A stretch of DNA of 64,000 bases from contig NZ_CP060506.1 in the NCBI RefSeq assembly GCF_015240065.1, forward strand, positions 1 through 64,000, written 5' to 3'. Each line of letters begins with the position of its first letter. The first letter of the stretch is position 1. A program made the translations under genes and the position numbers. Source of the stretch: Nanchangia anserum (GTDB lineage: Bacteria > Actinomycetota > Actinomycetes > Actinomycetales > Actinomycetaceae). The notes beneath the pieces are model-generated. The model saw nothing but the letters and a program-made list of their open reading frames with translations. It was not told where the DNA came from and ran no database searches. Of the stretch, positions 43,630 to 55,201 are shown piece by piece.

Positions 43630-45224
43630 GGTCTCGCTACCGTCGCGCGTGCGCCGTCATCGCCACGCTCGCCTGCCTGGCCGGCATCACGGCCTGTCAC
43701 CACGAGGCGTCCGGCCCCGTCAACACCCTTGACGGTACAGCGCGCGTCCCCGAGGGGTTGGAGAGCTTCTACGCCCAAACCGTCACCTGGCACTCCTGCG
43801 ATCACGACACCACGACCGCCACGGCCAGGTGCGGCGTCATCCACGTCCCCCTCGACTACGCCAACCCGAGCGGGGAGACCATCGACATTGCCCTGCTGCG
43901 CATCCCCGCCACCGGCACGGCCCGCGGCAGCCTGTTCGTCAACCCCGGCGGTCCTGGCTCCTCGGGCGTGACATTCGCCGATCAGCTCGCCGACTCACTG
44001 CCCGACCGCATTCGCGACAACTTCGACATCATCGGCTTCGACCCGCGCGGCGTCGGACACTCCACCGCCATCACGTGCGTCGAACCGGCGCAACTCGACG
44101 CGTTCCTCGACGGCACGCTCAATCTGCCCGCCTCCGACCCCGCCTGGCACACCGCCGACAACGTCATCGCCACGGTCGGCGACGCCGCGGGGAAGAGCGG
44201 CCGCGACGACGCTGCCGCCTACGCGTGGCTGGGCCAGGCCTGTAGCGCCTCTTCCGGCGACCTCCTCGCCCACGTCGACACCCGCTCGGCTGCACGCGAC
44301 CTCGACATCGCCCGCGCCACCGTCGGTGACGACAAACTCAGCTACCTCGGCTACTCCTATGGCACCTACCTGGGCGTGACCTACATCGACCTCTTCCCCG
44401 ACAACGTCGGCCGCATCGCCCTCGACGGCGTGCTGGGTGCCGGAATGAGCATGGACGAGGTCGCCCTCGCCCAAGGCGCAGGCATGGAAGCCTCCCTGCG
44501 CCACTTCGTCGACTTCTGCCTGGCGGGCCGCTCATGCCCGCTCACTGGCGACACCGAGACGGCAACCCGGAGCATTCTCGACTTCGTCGACTCCCTATCT
44601 GAGACCCCGCTGAAGACGTCAACCCCGAAGCGGCCCCTCACGTCTGTCACAGCGGTCACGGGAATCATCGGCTCGCTCTACGCCGAAGCCAGCTACCCCG
44701 CCCTGCGCGAGGCCCTGCGCCAGGCGATGACACAGCACGACGGCACCCAGCTGCAACGCCTCGCCGACCACTACACCGATCGCAACGCCGACGGCACCTT
44801 CGGCTCAAACAGCAACGAAGCCTTCGTCGCCATCAACATGCTCGACTATCCCATCGACGGCGACGCCACCAGCTGGCACACCTGGATGCAACAGGCCGCC
44901 TCCGAAGCTCCCCTGCTCGTCGACTCCTCCGGAGTCAGCGCGACTACGCAGCTCGCCTGGCCGACCCGCTCCGCTACCACGCGCACATGGGTCACCGGCA
45001 AGGGCGCGCAACCCGCGCTCCTCATCTCCTCCCTCCACGACCCCGCCACCCCCCACGACATGGCCGTGCGCACCCACGAGCACCTCATCGGCTCCCGGCT
45101 GATTACCCTCGACAGCTGGGACCACACGAGCCTCAACGCCGGCTCATCGTGCGTCACCGACATCCTCGTCAACTACCTCGTCGACGGGGCCGTCCCCGCC
45201 GAGAAGGACATCACATGCGACTAA
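43626..45224 (+). CDS. Exported alpha/beta-hydrolase lipoprotein (Tap-like)
   Basis: 532 residues. A signal sequence ends in a lipobox GITAC. The hydrolase core shows NPGGPGSSG (oxyanion region), GFDPRGVGHST and the nucleophile motif GYSYGTYLG, with a late HDPATPHDMA and a WDHTSL histidine. The C-terminal Tap-like domain matches secreted tripeptidyl aminopeptidases and proteases of the SlpD/SlpE type. It probably trims peptides outside the cell. Substrate unproven. It lies in the tmk-holB operon and overlaps crcB by 10 bases. Confidence 0.85.
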   Translation: MRSRYRRACAVIATLACLAGITACHHEASGPVNTLDGTARVPEGLESFYAQTVTWHSCDHDTTTATARCGVIHVPLDYANPSGETIDIALLRIPATGTARGSLFVNPGGPGSSGVTFADQLADSLPDRIRDNFDIIGFDPRGVGHSTAITCVEPAQLDAFLDGTLNLPASDPAWHTADNVIATVGDAAGKSGRDDAAAYAWLGQACSASSGDLLAHVDTRSAARDLDIARATVGDDKLSYLGYSYGTYLGVTYIDLFPDNVGRIALDGVLGAGMSMDEVALAQGAGMEASLRHFVDFCLAGRSCPLTGDTETATRSILDFVDSLSETPLKTSTPKRPLTSVTAVTGIIGSLYAEASYPALREALRQAMTQHDGTQLQRLADHYTDRNADGTFGSNSNEAFVAINMLDYPIDGDATSWHTWMQQAASEAPLLVDSSGVSATTQLAWPTRSATTRTWVTGKGAQPALLISSLHDPATPHDMAVRTHEHLIGSRLITLDSWDHTSLNAGSSCVTDILVNYLVDGAVPAEKDITCD

Positions 45225-45594
45225 CGCGTGACCTCGCCGCCCTCGCGGCCGGCGCCTGCCTGGGGGGATGGGCACGCGCCGGTCTCGACCTCGCCCTATC
45301 GAGCTACCTCGGGGCGCTCGCGGTCTCGACGATCATCGTCAACCTCGGGGGCGCCTTCGTTCTGGGGGTGCTCACCGGCTGGGTGCGGCTGCACCACCTT
45401 GACGGGCGGTGGCGGCTGGCGCTGGGGACGGGATTTTGTGGCGCGTTGACGACGTACTCGTCGCTCATGCTCGTGCTTGCCGGTCCGTTGCCGGTGTGGG
45501 GAGCCATCGAGGTTGTCGTCCTCTTGGGCGTGGGCGTCGGCGTCGCCTGGGGTGGGGTCGTTCTCGGTTCGCGCTGGGCGAGGGTGTGCAATGA
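45215..45594 (+). CDS. crcB: Fluoride channel subunit CrcB/Fluc, copy 1 (frameshifted end)
   Basis: About 126 residues. Four hydrophobic helices; the Fluc motif GTGFCGALTTYSSLMLVLAG is present. The frame runs on into unrelated sequence, but adding one G to the run at 45582-45584 ends it with RWARGVQ and a TGA that overlaps the ATG of copy 2 (ATGA), giving the normal length. Heterodimeric Fluc channels built from two adjacent genes export fluoride. Confidence 0.8.
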
Positions 45595-45950
45595 CTCCGC
45601 TGCTGTATGTGCTTATCGGTCCGGCGGCGGCAGCCGGCGCGATTGTTCGCTACGGCATCGATCGCGCGATCACCGCGCGGACCCAGAGGTTTGGGCTCGG
45701 AATCGTCGTGACGAACGTTCTCGCGTGCTTCCTCATGGGGCTGACTTGGCAGGCGTGGGCCGGGCACGGGGCGGCTTGGGCGCTGATCGCGACGGGGTTC
45801 CTCGGGGGAATGTCGACGTTTTCCACCGCCGTTCTCGATGCGGCGGTGGAGATCCGTTCTCGTCCGCGCATCTCGCTTGCTCTCATTGCGCTGGGCCTCG
45901 CCGCCTGCATCGGCGCGTTCGTCGCCGGCGCCTGGCTGATGCGCGGTTAA
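45591..45950 (+). CDS. crcB: Fluoride channel subunit CrcB/Fluc, copy 2
   Basis: 119 residues with four helices. GAIVRYGIDRAI, TNVLACFLMGLTW and GFLGGMSTFSTAVLDA match the Fluc family; the phenylalanine of the STFST segment lines the fluoride path. I chose the ATG at 45591, overlapping the repaired stop of copy 1. The pair would form a dual-topology heterodimer. No fluoride riboswitch is seen upstream. Confidence 0.9.
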   Translation: MTPLLYVLIGPAAAAGAIVRYGIDRAITARTQRFGLGIVVTNVLACFLMGLTWQAWAGHGAAWALIATGFLGGMSTFSTAVLDAAVEIRSRPRISLALIALGLAACIGAFVAGAWLMRG

Positions 45951-45971
45951 ACGCGTCGGCCCCCTGTCGAC

Positions 45972-45996
45972 GACCCGCCCCACGCGGGGCGGGGTC
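45972..45996 (+). terminator. Terminator after crcB
   Basis: GACCCGCCCC / GGGGCGGGGTC stem with one bulged base and a 4-nt loop, flanked by AAACGCG...CGCGTTT arms. Confidence 0.65.
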
Positions 45997-46044
45997 CCAC
46001 GCGTTTGTGGGCCGTATAGGGGCCCCACGCGCGGCCGGATGTGA

Positions 46045-48159
<2,115 letters not shown>

Positions 48160-48196
48160 TCGAGTAAGTGGGAAAGAGACGAGGAAGTAGAGCGAA

Positions 48197-50797
48197 GTGA
48201 GCGAACAGGATTCTTCGACGACGATGGGGTCTCCCGCGAAGGGCTCGGTCGATCGGGTCAATCTCGAATCGGAGATGCAGCGGTCGTATCTCGACTACGC
48301 GATGAGCGTGATCGTCGGGCGCGCCCTGCCCGACGTGCGCGACGGCATGAAGCCGGTTCACCGCCGCATCATCTACGCGATGTACGACGGGGGGTACCGC
48401 CCGAACGGCGGCTTCCACAAGTCGATGCACGTCGTCGGCGCGGTGCTGGGGAACTACCACCCCCACGGCGACTCGGCGGTCTACGACGCGCTTGCCCGCA
48501 TGGTGCAGGACTGGTCGCTGCGCTACCCCCTCATCTCGGGACAGGGCAACTTCGGCTCGGCCGGTAACCTGGGCCCGGCGGCGCCGCGTTACACCGAGTG
48601 CAAGATGGCGCCGTTGTCGATGGAGATGGTTCGCGACATCGACGAGGACACCGTCGATTTCATGGACAACTACGACGGTCGTGCCCAAGAACCCGTCGTT
48701 CTGCCTGCCCGTTTCCCGCAGCTGCTGGTGAACGGCTCGGAAGGCATCGCCGTCGGCATGGCGACGCGGATCGCCCCGCACAACCTCGGCGAGGTATGCC
48801 GTGGCATCCGCTGGTACCTGGAGGATCCCGATCGTCCGCGCGAGGAGGTCCTCGAGGGTCTCATCGCGCGCATTCCCGGCCCCGACTTCCCGACCGGCGC
48901 GACGATTCTCGGGCGCAAGGGGATCGAGGACACCTATCGCACGGGTCGCGGCTCGATCGTCCAGCGCGCAATCGTCGAGATCGAAGAGATCCACGGGCGC
49001 AACTGCCTCGTCATCACCGAGCTGCCCTACCAGGTCAACCCGGACAATCTGCTGGCGAAGATCGCCCAGCTCGTCAAGGACGGCCAGATTCAGGGCATCG
49101 CCGACATGCGCGATGAGACGTCCTCGCGTTCGGGACAGCGCATTGTCATCGTCCTCAAGCGCGACGCCGTGCCGAAGGTCGTCCTCAACAACCTGTACAA
49201 GCGCACGCAGTTGCAGGATTCGTTCCCGGCGAACATGCTCGCCCTCGTCGACGGGGTGCCGCGCACGCTGTCGCTTGACGGCTTCGTTCGCCACTGGGTG
49301 AACCACCAGCTCGAGGTCATCCGTCGCCGCACCCAGTTCCGGCTGGCGAAGGCACGCGAGCGGATGCACATCCTTGAGGGCTACCTCAAGGCCCTCGACG
49401 CTCTGGACGAAGTCATCGCGCTGATTCGGCGCTCGCCGACGGTGGAAGAGGCCCGCGCCGGGCTCATGGAGCTGCTGGGGGTCGACCAGGTTCAGGCCGA
49501 CGCGATCCTCGCCCTACAGCTGCGCCGACTGGCCGCGCTGGAACGCCAGAAGATCGTCGACGAACACAGCGAGCTGGCGGCACGGATCGCCGACCTGGAA
49601 GACATCCTTGCCACCCCGGCGCGCCAGCGCGCGATCATCTCCGACGACCTCGCCGAAATCGCCGAGAAGTACGGCGACGAGCGGCGCACGACGATTGTTC
49701 CCTTCAGCGGCGAAATGTCGATGGAGGACTTCATTCCGCGCGAGGACGTCGTCGTGACGATCACGCGTTCGGGCTACGTCAAGCGCACGAAGCTCGACCT
49801 GTATCGTTCGCAAAAGCGCGGAGGCAAGGGGATTCGCGGCGCCCAGCTGCGCGACGACGATATCGTCGAGCACTTCTTCACGACGACGACGCACGACTGG
49901 CTGGCGTTCTTCACGAACAAGGGCCGGGTCTACCGCGCCAAGGCGTACGAGGTTCCCGAGGGCGGGCGCGATTCCAAGGGCCAGCACGTGGCGAACCTGC
50001 TGGCGTTCCAGCCGGACGAGCACATCGCGCAGGTCATGACGCTCTCGGACTATGCCGAGCACGACTATCTCGTGTTGGCCACCCGCGCGGGTCTCATCAA
50101 GAAAACGCGGTTGAGCGAGTACGACTCCAACCGTTCGGGCGGCATCATCGCGATCAACCTTCGCGAGGACGACGAGGGCAACCTCGACGAGCTGGTCTCG
50201 GCGGTCCTCGTCAACGAGGACGACCACCTCATGCTCGTCTCGCGCAAGGGGCAGTCGCTGCACTGCCCAGCATCGAGCGACGTCATCCGCGCGACCGGGC
50301 GAGCGACGTCCGGCGTCACGGGCATGCGGTTCCGTCCCGGCGACGAGCTGCTGGCCATGGTCGTCGCCCACCCCGGTGAAGATCTGCTCGTCGTCACCGA
50401 GGGCGGCTACGCCAAGCGCACCCCGGTAGGCGAATACCGCGTTCAGGGGCGCGGCGGTTTGGGCATCAAGGTCGCCAACCTCGTCGAGGCCCGCGGCGAC
50501 CTCGTCGGTGCGCTCATGGTCGACGATTCGACCGAGGTGCTGACGATCATGCGCTCGGGCAAGGTCCAGCGCTCTCAGGCGTCCGAGGTCTCGGTGACCG
50601 GGCGGACGACGCAGGGCGTCATCTTCACCCGGCCCGACGAGGGCGACGCGGTCATTTCCGTCGCGCTCAACGCCGATCGCGACAGCGACGGTGAGGCCGA
50701 GGGCGACACTCAGGCGGCCGTTAGCTCCGGCGAGGGCGCGGACGCAGTAGCGTCTGAGGAGAACACGCAGACCGAAACGGAAGGGACCGGCGAATGA
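48197..50797 (+). CDS. gyrA: DNA gyrase subunit A
   Basis: 866 residues. [20 protein letters not shown] at the N-terminus, the quinolone region [12 protein letters not shown], and catalytic Tyr132 in RYTECKM. The C-terminal beta-pinwheel carries the GyrA box QKRGGKG and a run of repeat blades, then an acidic tail. Residues of the quinolone region read as [13 protein letters not shown], with Ser then Ala at the two usual contact positions. GTG start; the stop overlaps the next ATG. Confidence 0.97.
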   Translation: MSEQDSSTTMGSPAKGSVDRVNLESEMQRSYLDYAMSVIVGRALPDVRDGMKPVHRRIIYAMYDGGYRPNGGFHKSMHVVGAVLGNYHPHGDSAVYDALARMVQDWSLRYPLISGQGNFGSAGNLGPAAPRYTECKMAPLSMEMVRDIDEDTVDFMDNYDGRAQEPVVLPARFPQLLVNGSEGIAVGMATRIAPHNLGEVCRGIRWYLEDPDRPREEVLEGLIARIPGPDFPTGATILGRKGIEDTYRTGRGSIVQRAIVEIEEIHGRNCLVITELPYQVNPDNLLAKIAQLVKDGQIQGIADMRDETSSRSGQRIVIVLKRDAVPKVVLNNLYKRTQLQDSFPANMLALVDGVPRTLSLDGFVRHWVNHQLEVIRRRTQFRLAKARERMHILEGYLKALDALDEVIALIRRSPTVEEARAGLMELLGVDQVQADAILALQLRRLAALERQKIVDEHSELAARIADLEDILATPARQRAIISDDLAEIAEKYGDERRTTIVPFSGEMSMEDFIPREDVVVTITRSGYVKRTKLDLYRSQKRGGKGIRGAQLRDDDIVEHFFTTTTHDWLAFFTNKGRVYRAKAYEVPEGGRDSKGQHVANLLAFQPDEHIAQVMTLSDYAEHDYLVLATRAGLIKKTRLSEYDSNRSGGIIAINLREDDEGNLDELVSAVLVNEDDHLMLVSRKGQSLHCPASSDVIRATGRATSGVTGMRFRPGDELLAMVVAHPGEDLLVVTEGGYAKRTPVGEYRVQGRGGLGIKVANLVEARGDLVGALMVDDSTEVLTIMRSGKVQRSQASEVSVTGRTTQGVIFTRPDEGDAVISVALNADRDSDGEAEGDTQAAVSSGEGADAVASEENTQTETEGTGE

Positions 50798-51360
50798 GCG
50801 AGTCCACCGAGTCCACGACGAGCGACGAGACGACCCCGTCGCCCCAGGACACCGCGGTAACCGAGACGTCGACGGAATCGGCGGAGGCCGCTAGCGCCGG
50901 CGCACAGGAGGTGCCGACGACGGCAACCGGTGACGCTGCATTGCCCACCGCGGATGCCGAGTCCGCTCATTCGGACGATGCGGAGGTGTCGGCCTATCGG
51001 CCCCGCCAGATCCGGCTCATGGTGACGCGTGTCGATCCGTGGTCGGTCATGAAGGTCGCCTTCCTCCTCTCCGTGGCTGCCGGTCTGGCGCTGATCCTTG
51101 CGACGCTGCTCGTGTGGATGATGCTCAACATGATGCACGTGTTTTCCTCGATCGAGCAGTTCATCAACTCGATCGACTCCACGGGCATGGTCGCCGAACT
51201 CGTCGACTTCCTCCGGCTGCCGCGCGCGCTCGCCCTGTCGACGGTCGTCGCGGTCGCCAATGTCGTCCTGTTGACGGCGCTGGCGACGGTGTGCGCGCTG
51301 TTGTACAACCGCGTCGCGGCCCTCGTTGGTGGCGTCGGGCTCGTGTTGCAGGACGATTAG
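50794..51360 (+). CDS. DUF3566 membrane protein
   Basis: 188 residues. The first 65 are Ser/Thr/Glu-rich and disordered; then [23 protein letters not shown] opens the DUF3566 domain with two membrane helices (about 82-108 and 145-170). This protein follows gyrA in most actinobacteria; a role in growth and cell shape has been suggested for relatives. Coupled to gyrA by ATGA. Confidence 0.9.
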   Translation: MSESTESTTSDETTPSPQDTAVTETSTESAEAASAGAQEVPTTATGDAALPTADAESAHSDDAEVSAYRPRQIRLMVTRVDPWSVMKVAFLLSVAAGLALILATLLVWMMLNMMHVFSSIEQFINSIDSTGMVAELVDFLRLPRALALSTVVAVANVVLLTALATVCALLYNRVAALVGGVGLVLQDD

Positions 51361-51455
51361 GAGAACGTGTCACGCACATCACCCGCTCGCACCGCGGTCG
51401 AGTTTGATCGGGCGGGGTGGCGTGGGTTAGAGTTTTCATCGTGCTTCGGCACGGA

Positions 51456-51529
51456 GGGCCTATAGCTCAGTTGGTTAGAGCGCAGTCCTGATAAGACTGA
51501 GGTCGCTGGTTCGAGCCCAGCTAGGCCCA
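51456..51529 (+). tRNA. tRNA-Ile (GAT)
   Basis: Full cloverleaf: acceptor GGGCCTA/TAGGCCC, D arm GCTC...GAGC, anticodon stem CAGTC/GACTG with loop CTGATAA (anticodon 51490-51492), T arm GCTGG-TTCGAGC-CCAGC. The 3' CCA is not encoded. Confidence 0.97.
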
Positions 51530-51562
51530 CTGACTGTTTCGCGAGGATCAGAGGCTGGTCGG

Positions 51563-51694
51563 ATGAAGCGCATCGTATTTTTCCTGGTTACGGCGGTGGC
51601 TGCCGTCGTCGCGGGATCGATTGCCCACGACCTCTCCACCTCGCCAGCGCGCTGGCACCGCCTCGATGCGGATGCCTCGGCCGCAGCAGTCTGA
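51563..51694 (+). CDS. Small membrane protein between two tRNAs (DLW-39 position)
   Basis: 43 residues: MKRIVFFLVTAVAAVVAGS then a polar end with DLSTSPARWHRLDADAS. One membrane helix. Many actinobacteria have a 35-45 residue protein at this exact site between tRNA-Ile and tRNA-Ala after gyrA, named DLW-39. The DLW motif itself is not seen here, so the match rests on position, size and topology. Confidence 0.55.
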   Translation: MKRIVFFLVTAVAAVVAGSIAHDLSTSPARWHRLDADASAAAV

Positions 51695-51696
51695 CG

Positions 51697-51769
51697 GGGG
51701 CTATGGCGCAGCTGGTAGCGCATCTGCTTTGCAAGCAGAGGGTCGTCGGTTCGAGTCCGACTAGCTCCA
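51697..51769 (+). tRNA. tRNA-Ala (TGC)
   Basis: Acceptor GGGGCTA/TAGCTCC (one G-T pair), D arm GCGC...GCGC, anticodon stem TCTGC/GCAGA with loop TTTGCAA (anticodon 51730-51732), T arm GTCGG-TTCGAGT-CCGAC. The 3' CCA is not encoded. Confidence 0.97.
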
Positions 51770-51818
51770 CTGCATATGTGCCGCGTTGAATCGCGCAGTG
51801 AGTGAGCGTCAGCTCAGA

Positions 51819-51834
51819 ACCGATTCGTATCGGT
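51819..51834. terminator. Short hairpin after tRNA-Ala
   Basis: 6-bp perfect stem ACCGAT/ATCGGT with TCGT loop, between tRNA-Ala (+) and the convergent small gene (-). Weak on its own. Confidence 0.4.
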
Positions 51835-51837
51835 AAT

Positions 51838-52077
51838 CTAATCTCCGGGGAGAGAAAGCTGCTCTTTTTCTTCCACCGAATGAAGCACAGCTAGCGCATT
51901 CTCGAAGGCTTGGATGCAATCGACCCCGATTACGTCAAACTCGTAGTCAACCGCGGTCCCCGTTAGGGCGATGTGTGCCGAACACTCCGACGGACCGGCG
52001 ATGTTCGTGTTATCTCCAAGGGAGATCGAGAGCTCGATGCGATCTCCGTTGGGGCCGATATACGTTCGATGAAACAT
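51838..52077 (-). CDS. Small hypothetical protein (possibly DUF6968-like)
   Basis: 79 residues, soluble and acidic: MFHRTYIGPNGDRIELSISL, then VIGVDCIQAFENALAVLHS. The GVDxxQAxxxAL pattern resembles the DUF6968 group, sometimes found near mobile or toxin-immunity genes; I am unsure. AGAGGC precedes the ATG. The DNA here and in its flanks is visibly less GC-rich than its neighbours, and it sits right after a tRNA cluster, so recent acquisition is possible. Confidence 0.5.
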   Translation of the reverse strand: MFHRTYIGPNGDRIELSISLGDNTNIAGPSECSAHIALTGTAVDYEFDVIGVDCIQAFENALAVLHSVEEKEQLSLPGD

Positions 52078-52244
52078 AGTGATGCCTCTTATGGGTCACG
52101 GGAATTTATGACGTCACTCATCCTGCCGTTGCGACATGGACTATGCGGAAGAGCTGGATGAGGACTCTCCTGTGAGTCACGTTATCGCCAGACGTGCTTC
52201 TCGGCATATCTCTAAGAGGGCAGGGCAGTGTCGCGGGTATCCCT

Positions 52245-52250
52245 TAGGCT
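52245..52250 (+). promoter_or_regulatory. Candidate -10 box (TAGGCT) of a leaderless start
   Basis: TAGGCT ends six bases before the ATG of rlmB; no ribosome site between. Confidence 0.45.
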
Positions 52251-52256
52251 TGGGGC

Positions 52257-53252
52257 ATGGCAGTTCGCGACGATCATCATGGGCGTCCCCAGCGGGATTC
52301 CAAACGAAAGGGCCCGGTTAAGGGCTCTGGCGGCAAGGGCCGACGCGCCCTGGCGGGCCGCGGCAACGTGCCGAAGGCAGAAGATCGCCCCTATCACGCC
52401 GCTTATCGCGCCAAGAAGCGTCGCGAACGCGTCGAGTCGACGCAGGCCGCGCAGGAACAAGCCCGCTCCAAGCGCCAAACCGTGAAAGTTCGCGACGGCT
52501 ACGAGCTCATCGCCGGGCGCAACCCCGTCGTTGAGGCGGCGGCCTCGGGTATGCCGATTGCGCGCGTCTACCTTGCCGGCAACCTCGCGACGGACGAGCG
52601 CCTGTCGCAGGTCATTGCCGCGGCGACGGCGCAGGGAGCGCCCGTCCTCGAGGTGCCCCGTTCCGACCTCGACCGCGCCACCGATGGTGCCGTCCATCAG
52701 GGCGTCGCCATTGAGGTCGAGGAGTACCACTACTGCGATCTCGACGACTTGTTCGACCATGCGTCGCGACGCAGCGGTCGCCCCCTCATCGTCATGCTCG
52801 ACGGCGTGACCGATCCGCACAACCTCGGCGCCATTGTCCGCTCGGCAGGCGCTTTTGGCGCCGACGGCGTCGTCATTCCCAAGCGGCGTTCGGCCTCGAT
52901 GAACGTCACGGCATGGAAGGCCTCGGCCGGCGCCGCCGCGCGCGTTCCTATCGCCCGCGTCCCCAACCTCGTCGCGGCGATGAAGACGTGCCAGGCGCGC
53001 GGCTGTTTCGCGATCGGACTCGACGCCGCAGGTACCACGGGTGTGGCCGCATCCGGCCTGGCGGACGGCCCCCTCGTCCTCGTCACGGGCGCTGAGGGTG
53101 ACGGCCTGTCGCGACTCACCCGCGACACGTGCGACGTGCTCGCCTCGATCCCCATCACGTCGGCCGTCGAATCGCTCAACGCCTCGGTCGCGGCCTCGAT
53201 CGCCCTCTACGACGTCGCCCGGACCCGGCAGGTCGCAGCCGACAATACTTAG
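52257..53252 (+). CDS. rlmB: 23S rRNA (guanosine-2'-O-)-methyltransferase RlmB
   Basis: 331 residues. A basic disordered N-terminus of about 80 residues (GSGGKGRRALAGRGN) precedes the substrate-binding domain (IAGRNPVVEAA) and the SPOUT knot with DPHNLGAIVRSAGAFGADGV, VTGAEGDGLSR and VESLNASVAASIALY, the three SpoU motifs. It methylates a guanosine of the 23S peptidyl-transferase region. cysS, often upstream in actinobacteria, is absent here. Confidence 0.92.
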   Translation: MAVRDDHHGRPQRDSKRKGPVKGSGGKGRRALAGRGNVPKAEDRPYHAAYRAKKRRERVESTQAAQEQARSKRQTVKVRDGYELIAGRNPVVEAAASGMPIARVYLAGNLATDERLSQVIAAATAQGAPVLEVPRSDLDRATDGAVHQGVAIEVEEYHYCDLDDLFDHASRRSGRPLIVMLDGVTDPHNLGAIVRSAGAFGADGVVIPKRRSASMNVTAWKASAGAAARVPIARVPNLVAAMKTCQARGCFAIGLDAAGTTGVAASGLADGPLVLVTGAEGDGLSRLTRDTCDVLASIPITSAVESLNASVAASIALYDVARTRQVAADNT

Positions 53253-53309
53253 CCGCCCGGTGAGGCCCACGTCACGCCTCCTCCTGCTACGCTCGAGACG
53301 GAGAATCTC

Positions 53310-53321
53310 TATCTCAAGATA
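53310..53321. promoter_or_regulatory. Palindrome TATCT-CA-AGATA upstream of putP
   Basis: 5-bp perfect arms with a 2-bp centre, 20 bp before the putP start and next to its ribosome site. It resembles sites bound by MarR-type repressors, but no regulator gene is adjacent. Confidence 0.35.
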
Positions 53322-53340
53322 AGCAGAGGGGAGTGAGGCA

Positions 53341-54870
53341 ATGGAGGCCTTTACCAACCAGGCCACGTCAGGCCAGGCCATCGCCATGATCATCTACTTC
53401 GTGGCGATGATCATCATTGGTATCTACGGGTATACGCGAACGAGCGATCTCGACGACTTCATGGTTGGGGGGCGCCAGCTCAACCCCATGGTCGCCGCAC
53501 TGTCGGCGGGCGCCTCCGACATGTCCGGGTGGCTGCTCATGGGTCTGCCCGGCGCGTTGTACCTCACCGGGTTGGTCGAGGGCTGGATCGCCGTCGGATT
53601 GACCGTGGGGGCGTGGATCAACTGGAAGATCACGGCTCCACGTTTGCGCTCCTACTCGGAAATCGCCGGAAACTCCATCACTGTTCCCTCCTTCATGGGG
53701 GCGCGCGTCAAGGACCCGACGAAGCTCATTCGCATTGTCGCCGGCCTCATCATCCTCATCTTCTTCACCTTCTACGTTTCCTCGGGCATCGTGTCCGGTG
53801 GAACCTTCTTTGAGTCGACGTTCGGCATGGACTACCACGTCGGTATGACGCTGGTTGCCGGCATCGTCATCCTCTACACCCTTGTCGGCGGCTTCCTCGC
53901 GGTGTCCTACACCGACGTCGTCCAGGGCCTCATGATGCTCGTCGCCCTCATCGTTGTTCCCGCCGTCGCGCTGGGCAAAGCCGGCGGCATGGGCGAGGTC
54001 GTTGCCACCCTCAACTCCGAGGACGACTCGCTGTTTGCCGTCTTCGGGCCCCACGGGCTGACGCTGGCCGGCGCAGTGTCGATCATCTCCGCGCTCGCGT
54101 GGGGGTTGGGCTACTTCGGCCAGCCCCACATCATCGTGCGCTTCATGGCACTCAAGGCCCCCAAGCAGGCGCGCGCCGCCCGCCGCATCGGCATCGGCTG
54201 GATGGCGCTGTCGGTCATCGGCGCGGGACTGACCGCGCTCGTTGGCCGGGCACTGTCGATCAAGGGATACATCCCCGACCTCACCCATTCGGACAACAAC
54301 GCGCACGAGACCGTCTTCCTCGTGCTCGGGCAAAAGTTGTTCCCCTCGTTCCTTGCCGGCTTCATGCTCGCCGCGATCCTTGCCGCCATCATGTCGACGG
54401 TGTCGTCCCAGCTCATCGTGTCGTCCTCGGCCGTTGTCGAAGACGTCTACAAGGGCCTGAGCTCGCGCGAGCTCGTGGGCAACCAGGGCATCACCATGGG
54501 CCGGTTGTCCGTGCTCGCTATTTCCGTCATTGCCGCGATCCTCGCGTGGTTCCGGACCGACTCGATCCTCGGCCTCGTGTCGTTTGCTTGGGCCGGGTTC
54601 GGTGCGGCGTTTGGGCCCGTCGTCATCCTGTCGCTGTATTGGCGCCGCCTGACGTGGCAGGGAGCGCTCGCCGGCATGGTCGTCGGCGCGGTCACCGTCG
54701 GGGTGTGGGGCAACCTGCCCGACAATGTTCCGTTGCTGTTCCAGGTCTACGAGATCCTGCCGGGATTCCTCTTCAACCTGCTCGCAGCGTGGGCGGTGTC
54801 CGCGGCCACGTACAAGCCGAACCCGCAGATCGATGCGGAGTTCGACGAGGCCGTGCGCCTCGCTCGCTGA
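53341..54870 (+). CDS. putP: Sodium/proline symporter PutP
   Basis: 509 residues, about 13 membrane helices. DFMVGGRQLNPMVAALSAGASDMSGWLLMG and the ALAWGLGYFGQPHIIVRFMA block are PutP signatures of the sodium:solute symporter family. It imports proline with sodium. It lies 331 bp upstream of putA on the same strand, so the two form a proline-use unit. Confidence 0.95.
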   Translation: MEAFTNQATSGQAIAMIIYFVAMIIIGIYGYTRTSDLDDFMVGGRQLNPMVAALSAGASDMSGWLLMGLPGALYLTGLVEGWIAVGLTVGAWINWKITAPRLRSYSEIAGNSITVPSFMGARVKDPTKLIRIVAGLIILIFFTFYVSSGIVSGGTFFESTFGMDYHVGMTLVAGIVILYTLVGGFLAVSYTDVVQGLMMLVALIVVPAVALGKAGGMGEVVATLNSEDDSLFAVFGPHGLTLAGAVSIISALAWGLGYFGQPHIIVRFMALKAPKQARAARRIGIGWMALSVIGAGLTALVGRALSIKGYIPDLTHSDNNAHETVFLVLGQKLFPSFLAGFMLAAILAAIMSTVSSQLIVSSSAVVEDVYKGLSSRELVGNQGITMGRLSVLAISVIAAILAWFRTDSILGLVSFAWAGFGAAFGPVVILSLYWRRLTWQGALAGMVVGAVTVGVWGNLPDNVPLLFQVYEILPGFLFNLLAAWAVSAATYKPNPQIDAEFDEAVRLAR

Positions 54871-55201
54871 CACTTCGCGATCGTCACGATGGGCCGGCAC
54901 GGTCTCGCGGAGCTCCCTGGAAAATCCATCGGGATCACCGCGAAAAAAGACGACCGTGTCGGCCCTCAATCAACAGGGGAATTTTCCCGGAGAATACGCG
55001 TTAAAGTACCTGGTCGCCTTGGCTTAGCGTGATAGCCTGCAAAGGCGACGGATGGCTATCAAAACTCTCAATCTGCGCGGCGGGTGTGCGCGCGGACGGC
55101 GGGCGTGGCTTTCCCAAACAGGAACCGGATGCGGAGTGCGACCAGGGTGGCTCGCGCGTTCCCATGTAACAGCGCCACGGCGCGGAAAGGAACTGTAGCT
55201 C
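54871..55201. promoter_or_regulatory. putA leader with overlapping inverted repeats
   Basis: 331 bp with no gene assigned. Arms GTCGCCTT (55013-55020) / AAGGCGAC (55042-55049) interlock with GATAGCC (55031-55037) / GGCTATC (55054-55060), so only one hairpin can form unless a pseudoknot is possible. A promoter TTAAAG-18 bp-TAGCGT (55001-55030) overlaps them. GGGAATTTTCCC (54977-54988) is a further palindrome. Confidence 0.5.

Noticed and set aside
53368-54969. 533-codon open frame antisense to putP
   Set aside because: Extreme Asp/His/Arg/Gly content, the usual complement of a membrane protein gene.
55029-55169. 46-codon frame in the putA leader
   Set aside because: Starts with GTG without a ribosome site, lies on top of the predicted -10 box, and has no proline-rich segment that would suggest attenuation.
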